A stretch of 64,000 nt of DNA, taken from Panacagrimonas sp052386745 (GTDB lineage Bacteria; Pseudomonadota; Gammaproteobacteria; Nevskiales; Nevskiaceae). The notes beneath the pieces were generated by a model. It did not search any database, was not told where the DNA came from, and saw nothing but the letters and a program-made list of their open reading frames with translations. Below, piece after piece: positions 17,335 through 25,884 of the stretch (position 1 is the first letter of the stretch; each line of letters begins with the position of its first letter). A program made the position numbers and the translations under genes. Location of the stretch: the NCBI GenBank assembly GCA_052386745.1, contig JBQTJW010000003.1, forward strand, positions 28,473 through 92,472, written 5' to 3'.

Positions 17335-19206
17335 CTACTGCCCCGCCTTGATCGATTCGAGCAGTTCCCAGCGGGCGTACGCCGTGTTCAGCCATTTGGC
17401 CGTTTCCGACAACCTGGTCTGGGTTTCGACGGCTTGAGACGCATTCCTGGCATAGAGATCCGGCGAACTGAGCAGGGCGACCAGCCGCGCCTGCTCCTCC
17501 TCCATCGTCTCGATGGCGTGCGGCAAGGTCTCCAGTTCCCGTCTTTCCTTGGAACTCAGGCGCCCGCTCCCGCTTACCTCCACAGCGGCGCGCGGCACCA
17601 CCTTCGACTCGCTGCGGGTCGGGGTGATCGGCTCCAGCCGCTGGCGCAGCCAGTCCGCGTAGCCACCCACGAACTGGTCGATCCGGCCGTCCCCCTCGAA
17701 CACCAGCGTGCGCGTGACCACGGCATCCAGGAACGCGCGGTCGTGCGACACCAGCAGCACCGTGCCGGCGTAGTCCAGCAGGAGTTCCTCCAGCAGCTCC
17801 AGGGTTTCCAGGTCCAGGTCGTTGGTGGGCTCGTCGAGCACCAGCAGGTTCGACGGTCGCGAAAAAAGGCGCGCCAGCAGCAGGCGGTTGCGCTCGCCGC
17901 CCGACAGCGAACGCACCGGGCTGCGCGCGCGGTCGGGCGTGAACAGGAAGTCCTGCAGGTAGCCCATGACGTGCTGGCGACGGCCGCCGATCTCGACGTA
18001 ATCCTTGCCCTCGCCCACCGCCTCGAACACCGGCTGGTTCTCGTCGAGCCCGCCGCGCAGCTGGTCGAAATAGGCCACCTGCAGGTTCGAGCCCAGCCGC
18101 ACCTCGCCGGACTGCGGCGCCATCTGCCCCAGCAGCAGGCGGATGAGCGTGGTCTTGCCCACGCCGTTGCGGCCGATCAGCCCCAGGCGATCGCCCCGCA
18201 GCACGGTGGTCGAAAAGCGTTGCGCGATGGCCTGGCCGCCAATGGTGTAGCTGATCTGCCGCGCCTCGCACACCAGCTTGCCGGAGCGCTCGGCTTCCAC
18301 GATTTCCATGCTCGCCTTGCCCGGCGCGTTGCGCCGCGCGCCGAACTGGTCGCGCATTTCGATGAGCCGGCGCACGCGCCCCATGTTGCGCGTGCGGCGT
18401 GCCTCGATGCCCTGGCGAATCCAGGCTTCTTCCTGCGCCAGGCGCTTGTCGAACAGCGCGCGCTCCTGGCTTTCGGCGTGCGCGCGCTCTTCCTTGCGGC
18501 GCAGGAAATTCTCGTAGTCGCCCGGCCAGTCGGTGAGCTCTCCGCGGTCGATCTCCACAATGCGCGTGGCGAGCGCGCGCAGGAAGGCGCGATCGTGGGT
18601 CACGAACAGCACGGCACCGGAGAAGGACTTGAGGAACCCTTCCAGCCAGGCGATGGAATCGATGTCCAGGTGGTTTGTGGGCTCGTCCAGCAGCAGCAGG
18701 TCCGGCTCGCGCACCAGCGCGCGCGCCAGCAGCACGCGGCGCTTCATGCCACCGGACAGCGTCTCGAAGCGCACCTGCTCCTGCGCCTCGACGCGCGACA
18801 CCATCTCGCGCACTTTCGCATCCAGCGCCCAGCCGCCGACCGCCTCGATGCGGGCCTGCACGCGGCCCATCTCCTCGACATTGTCCGGGCGCTCATCGAC
18901 CAGGTGCTGGTAGCGGGCCAGCCACTGCCCGGCCTCGCCCAGTCCGGTGGCCACCACGTCGAACACGGTGCCGTCGAGGTCGGCCGGCACGTCCTGCACC
19001 AGGCGCGCGGTCTTGAGCCCCGGGCTGCGGATGATCTCGCCGCTGTCCGCCGCAAGTTCGCCGTCGATCAGGCGCAGCAGCGTCGACTTGCCCATGCCGT
19101 TGCGTCCCAGGACGGCCACGCGCTCGCCGCGCTCGACGATGAGCTGGGCGTCTTCCAGCAGAACGGTGGAACCCAGCCGGTAGCCGAGGCCGCGGAGCGT
19201 CAGCAT
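17335..19206 (-). CDS. uup: ABC-F ATPase Uup
   Basis: A 623-residue soluble protein with two ABC ATPase domains and no membrane segments. The first has GRNGMGKST and LSGGMKRRVLLARAL followed by LLLDEPTNHLD; the second has GRNGVGKTT, LSGGERNRLLLARL and LVLDEPTNDLD. The linker between them is charged and coiled, and a C-terminal coiled-coil tail (residues ~555-623, SSKERRELETLPHAIE...) marks the Uup branch, which acts on ribosomes and branched DNA. ATG 19206 (MLTLRGLGY) is the natural start. It lies 31 bases after the OsmC-like gene in the amgK-murU-osmC-uup group. Confidence 0.93.
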   Translation of the reverse strand: MLTLRGLGYRLGSTVLLEDAQLIVERGERVAVLGRNGMGKSTLLRLIDGELAADSGEIIRSPGLKTARLVQDVPADLDGTVFDVVATGLGEAGQWLARYQHLVDERPDNVEEMGRVQARIEAVGGWALDAKVREMVSRVEAQEQVRFETLSGGMKRRVLLARALVREPDLLLLDEPTNHLDIDSIAWLEGFLKSFSGAVLFVTHDRAFLRALATRIVEIDRGELTDWPGDYENFLRRKEERAHAESQERALFDKRLAQEEAWIRQGIEARRTRNMGRVRRLIEMRDQFGARRNAPGKASMEIVEAERSGKLVCEARQISYTIGGQAIAQRFSTTVLRGDRLGLIGRNGVGKTTLIRLLLGQMAPQSGEVRLGSNLQVAYFDQLRGGLDENQPVFEAVGEGKDYVEIGGRRQHVMGYLQDFLFTPDRARSPVRSLSGGERNRLLLARLFSRPSNLLVLDEPTNDLDLETLELLEELLLDYAGTVLLVSHDRAFLDAVVTRTLVFEGDGRIDQFVGGYADWLRQRLEPITPTRSESKVVPRAAVEVSGSGRLSSKERRELETLPHAIETMEEEQARLVALLSSPDLYARNASQAVETQTRLSETAKWLNTAYARWELLESIKAGQ

Positions 19207-19237
19207 GCGGGGGTCTCGCGGAAGCTGGTTTCGAGTC

Positions 19238-19624
19238 TCAAGCGACCAGCCCGGTGCTGATTTCGAAGCGGCCGAGCAACGTCTTGTGCACCGGGCACTT
19301 GTTGGCGATGCCAAGCAGGTATTCGCGCTGCTCCGCGGTCAGATCGCCCACCAGCTCGATGCTGCGCGACATGCGATAGACGCCGCCGCTCTCCTCGTGC
19401 GTGATCTCGACGCGCACGTCCCGCAGGGGCATCTGCTTGCGCCGCGCGACCATGGTCACGGTCAGCGCGGTGCAGGCACCGAGGGCCGCGTCCAGCAGTT
19501 CGTGCGGCTCGGGGCCGGCGTCGTCCCCGCCCAGCGCCGGTGGCACGTCCGCCACGAGCTGGTTGTGGCCGACTTCGATGACCTGCCTGAGCGCGCCATC
19601 GGCCGCCTTGTGGATCTTGACCAT
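19238..19624 (-). CDS. OsmC/Ohr-family peroxidase-like protein
   Basis: A 128-residue cytosolic protein of the OsmC/YhfA family. The two conserved cysteines sit in GACTALTVTMVARRK and ANKCPVHKTLLGR, the sites that reduce organic hydroperoxides in OsmC/Ohr enzymes. Length is normal. ATG 19624 (MVKIHKAADGA) is preferred over an in-frame start 15 bases upstream. It is flanked closely by murU and uup on the same strand. Whether it is a true peroxidase or a YhfA-like relative cannot be settled by reading. Confidence 0.85.
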   Translation of the reverse strand: MVKIHKAADGALRQVIEVGHNQLVADVPPALGGDDAGPEPHELLDAALGACTALTVTMVARRKQMPLRDVRVEITHEESGGVYRMSRSIELVGDLTAEQREYLLGIANKCPVHKTLLGRFEISTGLVA

Positions 19625-19651
19625 GCGGTGTGACTCCAAAATGTGATGCCG

Positions 19652-20335
19652 TCAGGGAATCGGCGCGAGGCGACGATCCAGTTCCGCCAGGCGCTCCGGC
19701 GTGCCGACGTCCGACCACGCGCCCTCGAAGATCTGCCCGCCCAGCTGGCCGCAGGCCGCAGCGTGACGCAGCAGCGGCGCCAGCGGAAAACGGCCATCCT
19801 CGCACATGCGAAACAGCTGCGGCCGCAGGATGGAAATGCCGCTGAAGGTGTGGCGCAAGTCGCCATCGTTGAGCACGCGCCCATCGCGCAGCCCGAAATC
19901 GCCGTCGGGGTGGTGCGCCGGGTTGGGCACCACCACCAGGTGACCAAGATCGTGCGTACCAAAATTCTGCGCAAGCGCCAGCAGCGGGGTGAAATCGAAG
20001 GCGCTGAACACGTCGGCGTTGACCAGCAGGAAGGGTTCGGCGCCGAGCAGGTCCAGCGCGCGAAACACGCCGCCGCCGGTCTCCAGCGCGGGGTCGCCTT
20101 CGTCGGAATACTCGATGCACACGCCAAGCTGCTGGCCTAAGTGCAGGTGCTCGCGGATCTGCGCGCCGCGGTAGCCCAGATTCACCACCAGGTCCGTCAC
20201 GCCCGCGCTGCGCAGCCGGTGAATGGCGTGCTCGATCAGCGTCTTGCCGCCGACCCGCAGCAGCGGCTTGGGCAGCAAATCCGTGAGCGGGCGCATGCGC
20301 TCGCCGCGGCCGGCCGCGAGGATCATGGCTTTCAT
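19652..20335 (-). CDS. murU: N-acetylmuramate alpha-1-phosphate uridylyltransferase MurU
   Basis: A 227-residue nucleotidyltransferase that converts MurNAc-alpha-1-phosphate and UTP to UDP-MurNAc. The N-terminus MILAAGRGERMRPLTDLLPK is the sugar-nucleotidyltransferase signature, with the metal-binding LVNADVFS region and the C-terminal SDVGTPERL also visible. It lies 7 bases after amgK, the kinase that makes its substrate, which supports MurU over other NTP transferases. Together with MupP at about 40 kb it completes the fosfomycin-bypassing cell-wall recycling route known from Pseudomonas putida. Confidence 0.93.
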   Translation of the reverse strand: MKAMILAAGRGERMRPLTDLLPKPLLRVGGKTLIEHAIHRLRSAGVTDLVVNLGYRGAQIREHLHLGQQLGVCIEYSDEGDPALETGGGVFRALDLLGAEPFLLVNADVFSAFDFTPLLALAQNFGTHDLGHLVVVPNPAHHPDGDFGLRDGRVLNDGDLRHTFSGISILRPQLFRMCEDGRFPLAPLLRHAAACGQLGGQIFEGAWSDVGTPERLAELDRRLAPIP

Positions 20336-20342
20336 GCGTGCT

Positions 20343-21335
20343 TCACGCGTGCAGGCCGAGCTCGTCGAAGAGTGTGATCAGCGGCGCCAGCTCGGCGTAG
20401 CGCTGTGCCACTTCGCGCACGTAGCGGATGAACCGCGGCGCGTCCTCCAGGTACTGCGGCTTGCCGTCGCGATGGCGGATGCGCGCGAAGATGCCAAGCA
20501 CCTTCAGGTGGCGCTGCACGCCCATCCAGTCCAGCGCGCGCTGGAAGTCGTCCGGCAGCGCAATGCCCGCCTCGACCGCCAGCCGCCGGTAGCGCTCCAC
20601 CCCGCGCGCAACCCGCGCTTCCGGCCACGAAATGAAGGCGTCCTTGAACAGGCAGGCCAGGTCGTAGGTCACCGGCCCGTACACCGCGTCCTGGAAATCG
20701 AGCACGCCGGGATTGGGCGTGGACCGCATGAGGTTGCGCGGCATGAAGTCGCGGTGCACGTACACCTGCGGCTGCGCGAGCGCCGAACGCGTCAGCGCCT
20801 CGCAGACCTGGGTCCAGGCCTGGCGCTGCGCGGCGCTGAATTTGCGCGCCAGGTGCCGCTGCACGAACCAGTCCGGGAACAGCGCGAGTTCGCGCTCGAG
20901 CAGGGCGCGATCGTACGGCGGCAGCACCCCGGGCCTGGACGCGCGCTGCATGCGCACCAGGGTATCGATGGCGTCGTCGAACAACGCATCTGCATTGTGC
21001 TCGTCGATGACGTGCAGGAAGGTCTGGCGCCCCAGGTCGCTCAGCAGCAGGAAGCCGCGGCCGAGATCCTGGTGCAGGACCTGCGGCACGTGCAGCCCGG
21101 CGCCCATCAGCAGGCGCGCGATGCGGATGAAGGGCTCGCAGTTCTCGCGCTCGGGCGGCGCGTCCATCACCACCCAGGTATGGGCGGAAGCCGGATCGGC
21201 CAGGCGGAAATAGCGGCGAAAGCTGGCGTCGGCGGACGCGGCGCCGAAGTCGCAGCGCGTCAGCTTCAGCGCGTCCATGGCCCACTGGCGCGCGGACAGG
21301 GCGCGCGCGTCCAGCTCGGTGGTAGGGTCGGTCAC
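20343..21335 (-). CDS. amgK: N-acetylmuramate/N-acetylglucosamine kinase AmgK
   Basis: A 330-residue cytosolic kinase of the aminoglycoside phosphotransferase fold that phosphorylates MurNAc at C1. Motifs seen are ASFRRYFRL near the N-terminus, the catalytic loop VYVHRDFMPRNLM with its His-Arg-Asp, and the metal-binding VLDFQDAVYGPVTYDLACL. GTG 21335 (VTDPTTELDARAL) gives the family's usual length; longer in-frame starts lie in an unlikely Arg/Pro-rich leader. It is the first gene of the amgK-murU-osmC-uup series and is divergent from dusA across about 240 bases. Confidence 0.92.
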   Translation of the reverse strand: MTDPTTELDARALSARQWAMDALKLTRCDFGAASADASFRRYFRLADPASAHTWVVMDAPPERENCEPFIRIARLLMGAGLHVPQVLHQDLGRGFLLLSDLGRQTFLHVIDEHNADALFDDAIDTLVRMQRASRPGVLPPYDRALLERELALFPDWFVQRHLARKFSAAQRQAWTQVCEALTRSALAQPQVYVHRDFMPRNLMRSTPNPGVLDFQDAVYGPVTYDLACLFKDAFISWPEARVARGVERYRRLAVEAGIALPDDFQRALDWMGVQRHLKVLGIFARIRHRDGKPQYLEDAPRFIRYVREVAQRYAELAPLITLFDELGLHA

Positions 21336-21574
21336 GGCAGGAAGGGGCAGGAAGTGGGCGCAGCCCGGCCAGCTTAAAGCCCGATCCGGATCATTGCACC
21401 CGCGGGTGCCGCGCCTGGTAGCAAGCACCCTTGCCGGACGGAAAACCGCGGCGGCCACGGGTAAACTAGGCGACCGTCCGGTCTGAACCGGGCGCTGCGT
21501 CGTGTCGCCGGGGGTCTCGCGAGCGTCTTGAGAGCCACCCGGAACCGGCGCAACCCGATCAAACATAAGGATTT

Positions 21575-22582
21575 ATGGTGTCTTCCCCCAATGACCGCGA
21601 GTGGCGCCTGTCCGTTGCGCCGATGATGGCGTGGACCGACCGCTTCTGCCGGAACTTCCACCGCCAGTTCTCCGCCGATGCGCGGCTCTACACGGAGATG
21701 CTGACCACGGGCGCCCTGCTGAACGGCGACGCCAACCGGCACCTTCGCTTCGACCCGATCGAGCACCCGGTTGCCCTGCAGCTGGGCGGCTCCGATCCGA
21801 GCGCGCTCGCGCGCTGTGCCGAGATGGGCGAAAAGTTCGGCTACGACGAGATCAACCTCAACTGCGGCTGCCCGTCCGACCGCGTGCAGACCGGCTGCTT
21901 CGGCGCCGTGCTGATGAAGGACGCCGAGCTGGTGGCGCGCTGCGTGGTCGCCATGCGCTCGGCCACGTCCAAGCCGGTGACGGTGAAGCATCGCATCGGC
22001 GTGGACGACCTGGAGGGCTACGACTTCCTGCGCGGCTTCGTCGAAACGCTGGCCGAGGCCGGCTGCGGCACGTTCGTCGTGCACGCGCGCAAGGCCTGGC
22101 TGTCGGGCCTGTCGCCGCAGGAAAACCGCGAGATCCCGCCGCTGGACTACCCCATGGTCTACCGGCTCAAGCAGGACTACCCCGAGGTGCGCATCATCAT
22201 CAACGGCGGCATCAAGACCGTGGCCGATTCGCAGCGCCACCTGCGCCACGTGGACGGCGTGATGATCGGGCGAGAAATCTACGACAACCCCTTCCTGCTG
22301 GCCGAGTTGCAGGCGGTGCTGTTCGACGGCGAGGAAGAACCCCTGCTGGACCGCACGGCCTTCCTCGAACGCTTCATCCCCTTCGTGCAGGCGGAGCTTC
22401 GCGCCGGCACGCCGCTGGTGCGCATGGCGCGGCACATCCTGGGCCTGTACCGCGGCCAGCCGGGCGGAAAGGCTTTCCGCCGCGTGCTGTCGGAAAAGGC
22501 CCACCGCCCCGGCGCCGGGCTGGATGTCCTTCGCCAGGCCGCGGCCGAGGTCGAGCGCGACGACCTGTCCGAAGTCGCCTGA
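21575..22582 (+). CDS. dusA: tRNA-dihydrouridine(20/20a) synthase DusA
   Basis: A 335-residue FMN-dependent enzyme that reduces uridine to dihydrouridine in the tRNA D-loop. The start WRLSVAPMMAWTDRFCRNF and the active-site loop INLNCGCPSDRVQTGCFGAVLM, with the catalytic cysteine, are diagnostic of the DusA branch. IINGGIKT and GVMIGREIYDNP bind the FMN phosphate. Length is normal. It stands alone on the plus strand ahead of ppiA. Confidence 0.96.
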   Translation: MVSSPNDREWRLSVAPMMAWTDRFCRNFHRQFSADARLYTEMLTTGALLNGDANRHLRFDPIEHPVALQLGGSDPSALARCAEMGEKFGYDEINLNCGCPSDRVQTGCFGAVLMKDAELVARCVVAMRSATSKPVTVKHRIGVDDLEGYDFLRGFVETLAEAGCGTFVVHARKAWLSGLSPQENREIPPLDYPMVYRLKQDYPEVRIIINGGIKTVADSQRHLRHVDGVMIGREIYDNPFLLAELQAVLFDGEEEPLLDRTAFLERFIPFVQAELRAGTPLVRMARHILGLYRGQPGGKAFRRVLSEKAHRPGAGLDVLRQAAAEVERDDLSEVA

Positions 22583-22621
22583 GCGTTTCCTCCTTCACCC
22601 CACACCAAGAGCACATTCACC

Positions 22622-23188
22622 ATGCGCCTGCTCGCCTTCCTGCTGTCCCTCACCCTTGGAGTTGCCATGACGACTGCATCCGCAGAGAAAAACCCTCAAG
22701 TCAAGCTGGAAACCACGCTCGGCGACATCGTGCTGGAGCTGGACCCCGCCAAGGCGCCGAAGACGGTCGCCAACTTCACGCAGTACGTGAAGGACGGCCA
22801 CTACGACGGCGTGGTGTTCCACCGCGTCATCTCCGGATTCATGATCCAGGGCGGCGGCTACGACGAGAAGATGAAAGAGCGCAAGACGCGCCCGTCCATC
22901 GAAAACGAAGCCAAGAACGGCCTGAAGAACGTACGCGGCAGCGTCGCCATGGCGCGCACCAGCGCACCGCACTCGGCCAGCGCCCAGTTCTTCATCAACC
23001 ACGGCAACAACAGCTTCCTCGACTACCCCGGCCAGGATGGCTGGGGCTACGCCGTGTTCGGCAAGGTGGTGGAAGGCATGGACGTGGTCGACAAGATCGC
23101 CGCCACGCCCACCGGCAATGCCGCGCCTTTCGGCAGCGACGTGCCGGTGACCGCCATCGTCATCCGCAAGGCCACCCTGCTGCCGTGA
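22622..23188 (+). CDS. ppiA: Peptidyl-prolyl cis-trans isomerase, cyclophilin type
   Basis: A 188-residue protein with an N-terminal hydrophobic signal sequence (residues 1-21, ending TTASAEK), predicting periplasmic location. The cyclophilin core shows FHRVISGFMIQGG, GSVAMARTSAPHSASAQFFI and YAVFGKVVEGMDVVDKI. It speeds folding around X-Pro bonds. Location in the periplasm supports PpiA rather than the cytosolic PpiB. It precedes lpxH, a common gammaproteobacterial order, but is separated from it by a strong GC hairpin. Confidence 0.93.
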   Translation: MRLLAFLLSLTLGVAMTTASAEKNPQVKLETTLGDIVLELDPAKAPKTVANFTQYVKDGHYDGVVFHRVISGFMIQGGGYDEKMKERKTRPSIENEAKNGLKNVRGSVAMARTSAPHSASAQFFINHGNNSFLDYPGQDGWGYAVFGKVVEGMDVVDKIAATPTGNAAPFGSDVPVTAIVIRKATLLP

Positions 23189-23194
23189 TGAACC

Positions 23195-23227
23195 ACGCGC
23201 GCGCCGCACACCCCCCGGCGCGCGCGT
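23195..23227. terminator. Perfect 12-bp GC hairpin between ppiA and lpxH
   Basis: ACGCGCGCGCCG (23195-23206) and CGGCGCGCGCGT (23216-23227) are perfect reverse complements around a 9-base loop, starting 7 bases after the ppiA stop. No T-run follows, so it may be a weak terminator, an RNA-processing or stability element, or only a GC-rich coincidence. Confidence 0.4.
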
Positions 23228-23246
23228 TCGCTGCCCCTGAACGGAC

Positions 23247-24014
23247 GTGAGCCCGCAGCAACCCGCGCTGTTTCTCTCCGATCTGCACCTGCCCGCGCAT
23301 CCCTCACCCCTGCGCGACTGCTTTCTGGCGTTCCTGGCAGGGCCCGCGCGCGCGGCGGGCGCCGTCTACATCCTGGGCGACCTGTTCGAAACCTGGATCG
23401 GCGACGACGTCGGCATCCCGCAATTCCGCGAGGAGGTTCACGGCCTGGCCGAGCTGACGCGCAGCGGTGTGGCGGTCCACTTCCAGCACGGCAACCGCGA
23501 CTTCATGGTCGGCAGGGAATTTTTCCGCACCACGGGTGTGCGGCCCCTGCCCGACCCGTACCGGCTCGACCTGTTCGGCCAGTGCACGCTGATTTCGCAC
23601 GGCGACGTGTTCTGTACCGACGACCGCGGCTACCAGCGCTGGCGCCGGTTCTCCCGCCTGCGCTGGGCGCAGTGGATCTTCCTGCGGCTGTCGCAGGCGC
23701 GGCGGTCCAGGATTTCCGGCGGCCTGCGCAGCGGCAGCGACACGGCCAAGCGCAACAAGGCCGAAAACATCATGGACGTGAACGCCGGCGCCGTCCTGCG
23801 CACCCTGGAGCGCCTGGAGATCAGGCGGCTGATCCACGGCCACACCCACCGGCCCGGCACTTACGCCGTGGGTGCGGCGAACAGTGGCTCCGCCCGCATC
23901 GTGCTGCCCGACTGGCGGGACGGTGCGTGTGACTACCTGAGGATCGATGCTTCCGGAGTCACGCAGGAACGGGTGCGGCAGGGTACGCAGCCGGCGTCCG
24001 GCTCGTGCGGGTAG
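23247..24014 (+). CDS. lpxH: UDP-2,3-diacylglucosamine pyrophosphatase LpxH
   Basis: A 255-residue metallophosphoesterase that cleaves UDP-2,3-diacylglucosamine to lipid X in lipid A synthesis at the inner membrane. The metal-binding motifs are complete: SDLHL (Asp12, His14), GDLFETW (Asp45), HGNRDF (Asn83), SHGD (His118) and HGHTHRP (His197-His201). It starts at GTG 23247, since no suitable ATG precedes the SDLHL motif. It shows that the organism makes lipid A by the LpxH route. Confidence 0.95.
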   Translation: MSPQQPALFLSDLHLPAHPSPLRDCFLAFLAGPARAAGAVYILGDLFETWIGDDVGIPQFREEVHGLAELTRSGVAVHFQHGNRDFMVGREFFRTTGVRPLPDPYRLDLFGQCTLISHGDVFCTDDRGYQRWRRFSRLRWAQWIFLRLSQARRSRISGGLRSGSDTAKRNKAENIMDVNAGAVLRTLERLEIRRLIHGHTHRPGTYAVGAANSGSARIVLPDWRDGACDYLRIDASGVTQERVRQGTQPASGSCG

Positions 24015-24047
24015 GATGCGGCCGGTATTTCATCCACGGCGCAGCAG

Positions 24048-25016
24048 ATGAGCACGACCCGCAGGATTGGCATCGTCATGGACCCCATTGCGTCCATCAA
24101 GCCCTACAAGGACACCACGCTGGCCCTGATGCTGGCGGCCCAGCGGCGTGGCTGGACGCTCGAATATATGGAGCAGGCGGACCTGCACGTCCGTGACGGC
24201 GTTGCCTACGGCCACGCGCGCAGCGTCACGGTGCACGACGACAGGAAGTACTGGTTTGACTGGCGGGGGGAGCGGCAGCTCACCCGACTGGGCAGCCTGG
24301 ACGCCATCCTCATGCGCAAGGACCCGCCGTTCGACCTGGAATACGTGAGCACCACCTACGTCCTCGAACGGGCCGAGGCGCAGGGCGCGTTCGTGGTCAA
24401 CAAGCCGCAGAGCCTGCGTGACTGCAACGAAAAGCTGTTCACGGCCTGGTTTGCCGACCTTGCGCCGCCCACCCTGTTCGCGCGCGATGCAGCGAGCCTT
24501 CGGGCCTTCCATGCCGAGCATGGCGACGTCATCTGCAAGCCCCTGGACGGCATGGGCGGCAGCGGCATCTTCCGCGTCGGCGCGGACGGACTGAACCTGG
24601 GCGCGGTGATCGAGCAGCTCACGGACTACGGCCGGCGCATGATCGTCATCCAGAAGTACCTGCCGGCGATTGCCGACGGCGACAAGCGCATTCTCATGAT
24701 CGACGGAGAGCCCGTTCCCTACTGCCTTGCTCGCGTGCCCATGGCGGGCGAGACGCGCGGAAATCTTGCGGCCGGTGGCAGCGGCCGGCCCCAGCCCCTG
24801 TCGGATTCCGACCGCCGCATCGCCCTGCGCGTGGGCCCGGAGCTGAAACGCCGGGGCCTGCTGTTCGTGGGGCTGGACGTGATCGGCGAGCACCTGACCG
24901 AAATCAACGTCACAAGCCCGACCTGCGCGCGCGAGATCGACGCGGCCTACGGCACCGACATCGGCGCACAACTGATGGAGGTCATTGCCGCACGGCTGGA
25001 CGCCGGGCCGGCATGA
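24048..25016 (+). CDS. gshB: Glutathione synthase GshB
   Basis: A 322-residue ATP-grasp ligase that joins gamma-glutamylcysteine and glycine. Typical features are IGIVMDPIASIKPYKDTT at the N-terminus, RKDPPFDLEYVSTTYVLE, the ATP-binding loop KPLDGMGGSGIFR, and FVGLDVIGEHLTEINVTSPT near the C-terminus. Length matches the family. In many gammaproteobacteria gshB is followed by tonB and then yqgE/yqgF; here tonB is absent and yqgE follows after about 90 bases. Confidence 0.96.
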   Translation: MSTTRRIGIVMDPIASIKPYKDTTLALMLAAQRRGWTLEYMEQADLHVRDGVAYGHARSVTVHDDRKYWFDWRGERQLTRLGSLDAILMRKDPPFDLEYVSTTYVLERAEAQGAFVVNKPQSLRDCNEKLFTAWFADLAPPTLFARDAASLRAFHAEHGDVICKPLDGMGGSGIFRVGADGLNLGAVIEQLTDYGRRMIVIQKYLPAIADGDKRILMIDGEPVPYCLARVPMAGETRGNLAAGGSGRPQPLSDSDRRIALRVGPELKRRGLLFVGLDVIGEHLTEINVTSPTCAREIDAAYGTDIGAQLMEVIAARLDAGPA

Positions 25017-25104
25017 CCCACCGCACTGCCCGGCGCCGGGGCGGGCCTGACCATCGGAATCAGCCCTTATTGCCTCGACCGACCGCGCGCCGGATACTGA
25101 TTCC

Positions 25105-25809
25105 ATGACCAAAATCACTCTCGCCGCCATCCGCCGTCTGCGCAAGAGCACGGGCTCCAGCCTTGCCCGGTGCCGCGCGGCGCTGGAAGCGCATGGTGGC
25201 GACGAATCCAAGGCCGAATCCAAGCTGCGCGTGGACAGCCTGCTCGACAACGTCGACCTGTCGCTTAAGAACCAGTTCCTGATCGCCATGCCGGGCATGG
25301 AAGACGACAACTTCAGCAACACCGTCTCGCTGCTGTGCGAGCACAATGACAAGGGCGCCATCGGGCTGGTGATCAACCGTCCCACCGAGCTCACGCTCAA
25401 CGCCATGCTGGACCAGATGGGCGTCAAGCACGAAGCCACCGAGGGCTCGGAGCAGGTCGTGTTCTGGGGCGGCCCCGTGCAGCCCGAACGCGGGTTTGTG
25501 GTGCACCGCGAGCCCGGCGGCTGGGAGTCCTGCATGCCGATCGGAAGCGAGCTGTACATCACCACCTCGCGCGATGTGCTCACCGCCATCGGCGAAGGTC
25601 GCGGGCCGAAGGAATACCTGATCACGCTGGGCTATGCCGGCTGGGGCGCAGGCCAGCTCGAAAATGAAATCCTGGCCAATTCCTGGCTGAACACACCGGT
25701 CGACCCTTCCGTGCTGTTCCAGACTCCGGCGCGCAGCCGCTGGCAGTCGGCGACCCGCCTGATCGGCCTGGAGGTCAGCCAGATCAGCAGTGGTGCCGGT
25801 CACTCGTGA
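25105..25809 (+). CDS. YqgE/AlgH-family protein with an EF-Ts N-terminal-like domain
   Basis: A 234-residue protein. Residues about 47-230 are a full YqgE/AlgH (DUF179) domain: SLKNQFLIAMPGMEDDNFSN, GAIGLVINRP, VFWGGPVQPERGFVVH and YAGWGAGQLENEI. Residues 1-43 match instead the small UBA-like N-terminal domain of elongation factor Ts: ITLAAIRRLRKSTG, a cysteine and ALEAHGGDESKA align with the ITxxxVKxLRxxTG, Cys, ALxxxxGDxxxA pattern. The reading frame is continuous with no stop between the two parts. If translation began only at an internal GTG near residue 43, the protein would be an ordinary YqgE, but then the EF-Ts-like coding sequence would be unexplained. Function of YqgE is unknown; ruvX follows. 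Confidence 0.85.
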   Translation: MTKITLAAIRRLRKSTGSSLARCRAALEAHGGDESKAESKLRVDSLLDNVDLSLKNQFLIAMPGMEDDNFSNTVSLLCEHNDKGAIGLVINRPTELTLNAMLDQMGVKHEATEGSEQVVFWGGPVQPERGFVVHREPGGWESCMPIGSELYITTSRDVLTAIGEGRGPKEYLITLGYAGWGAGQLENEILANSWLNTPVDPSVLFQTPARSRWQSATRLIGLEVSQISSGAGHS

Positions 25810-25884
25810 GCTCGCCCGTTCGAAGCAGGCCTCGGTGCGATCGCGCCGTCCGGCGGTCGCAGAGACGGCCTGCTCCGTAGCGAC

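Noticed and set aside
17434..19260. A 608-codon plus-strand open frame opposite uup
   Set aside because: It is the antisense of the ABC-F gene; its composition (His/Gln/Arg/Ala) is what such antisense frames give and no motifs appear.
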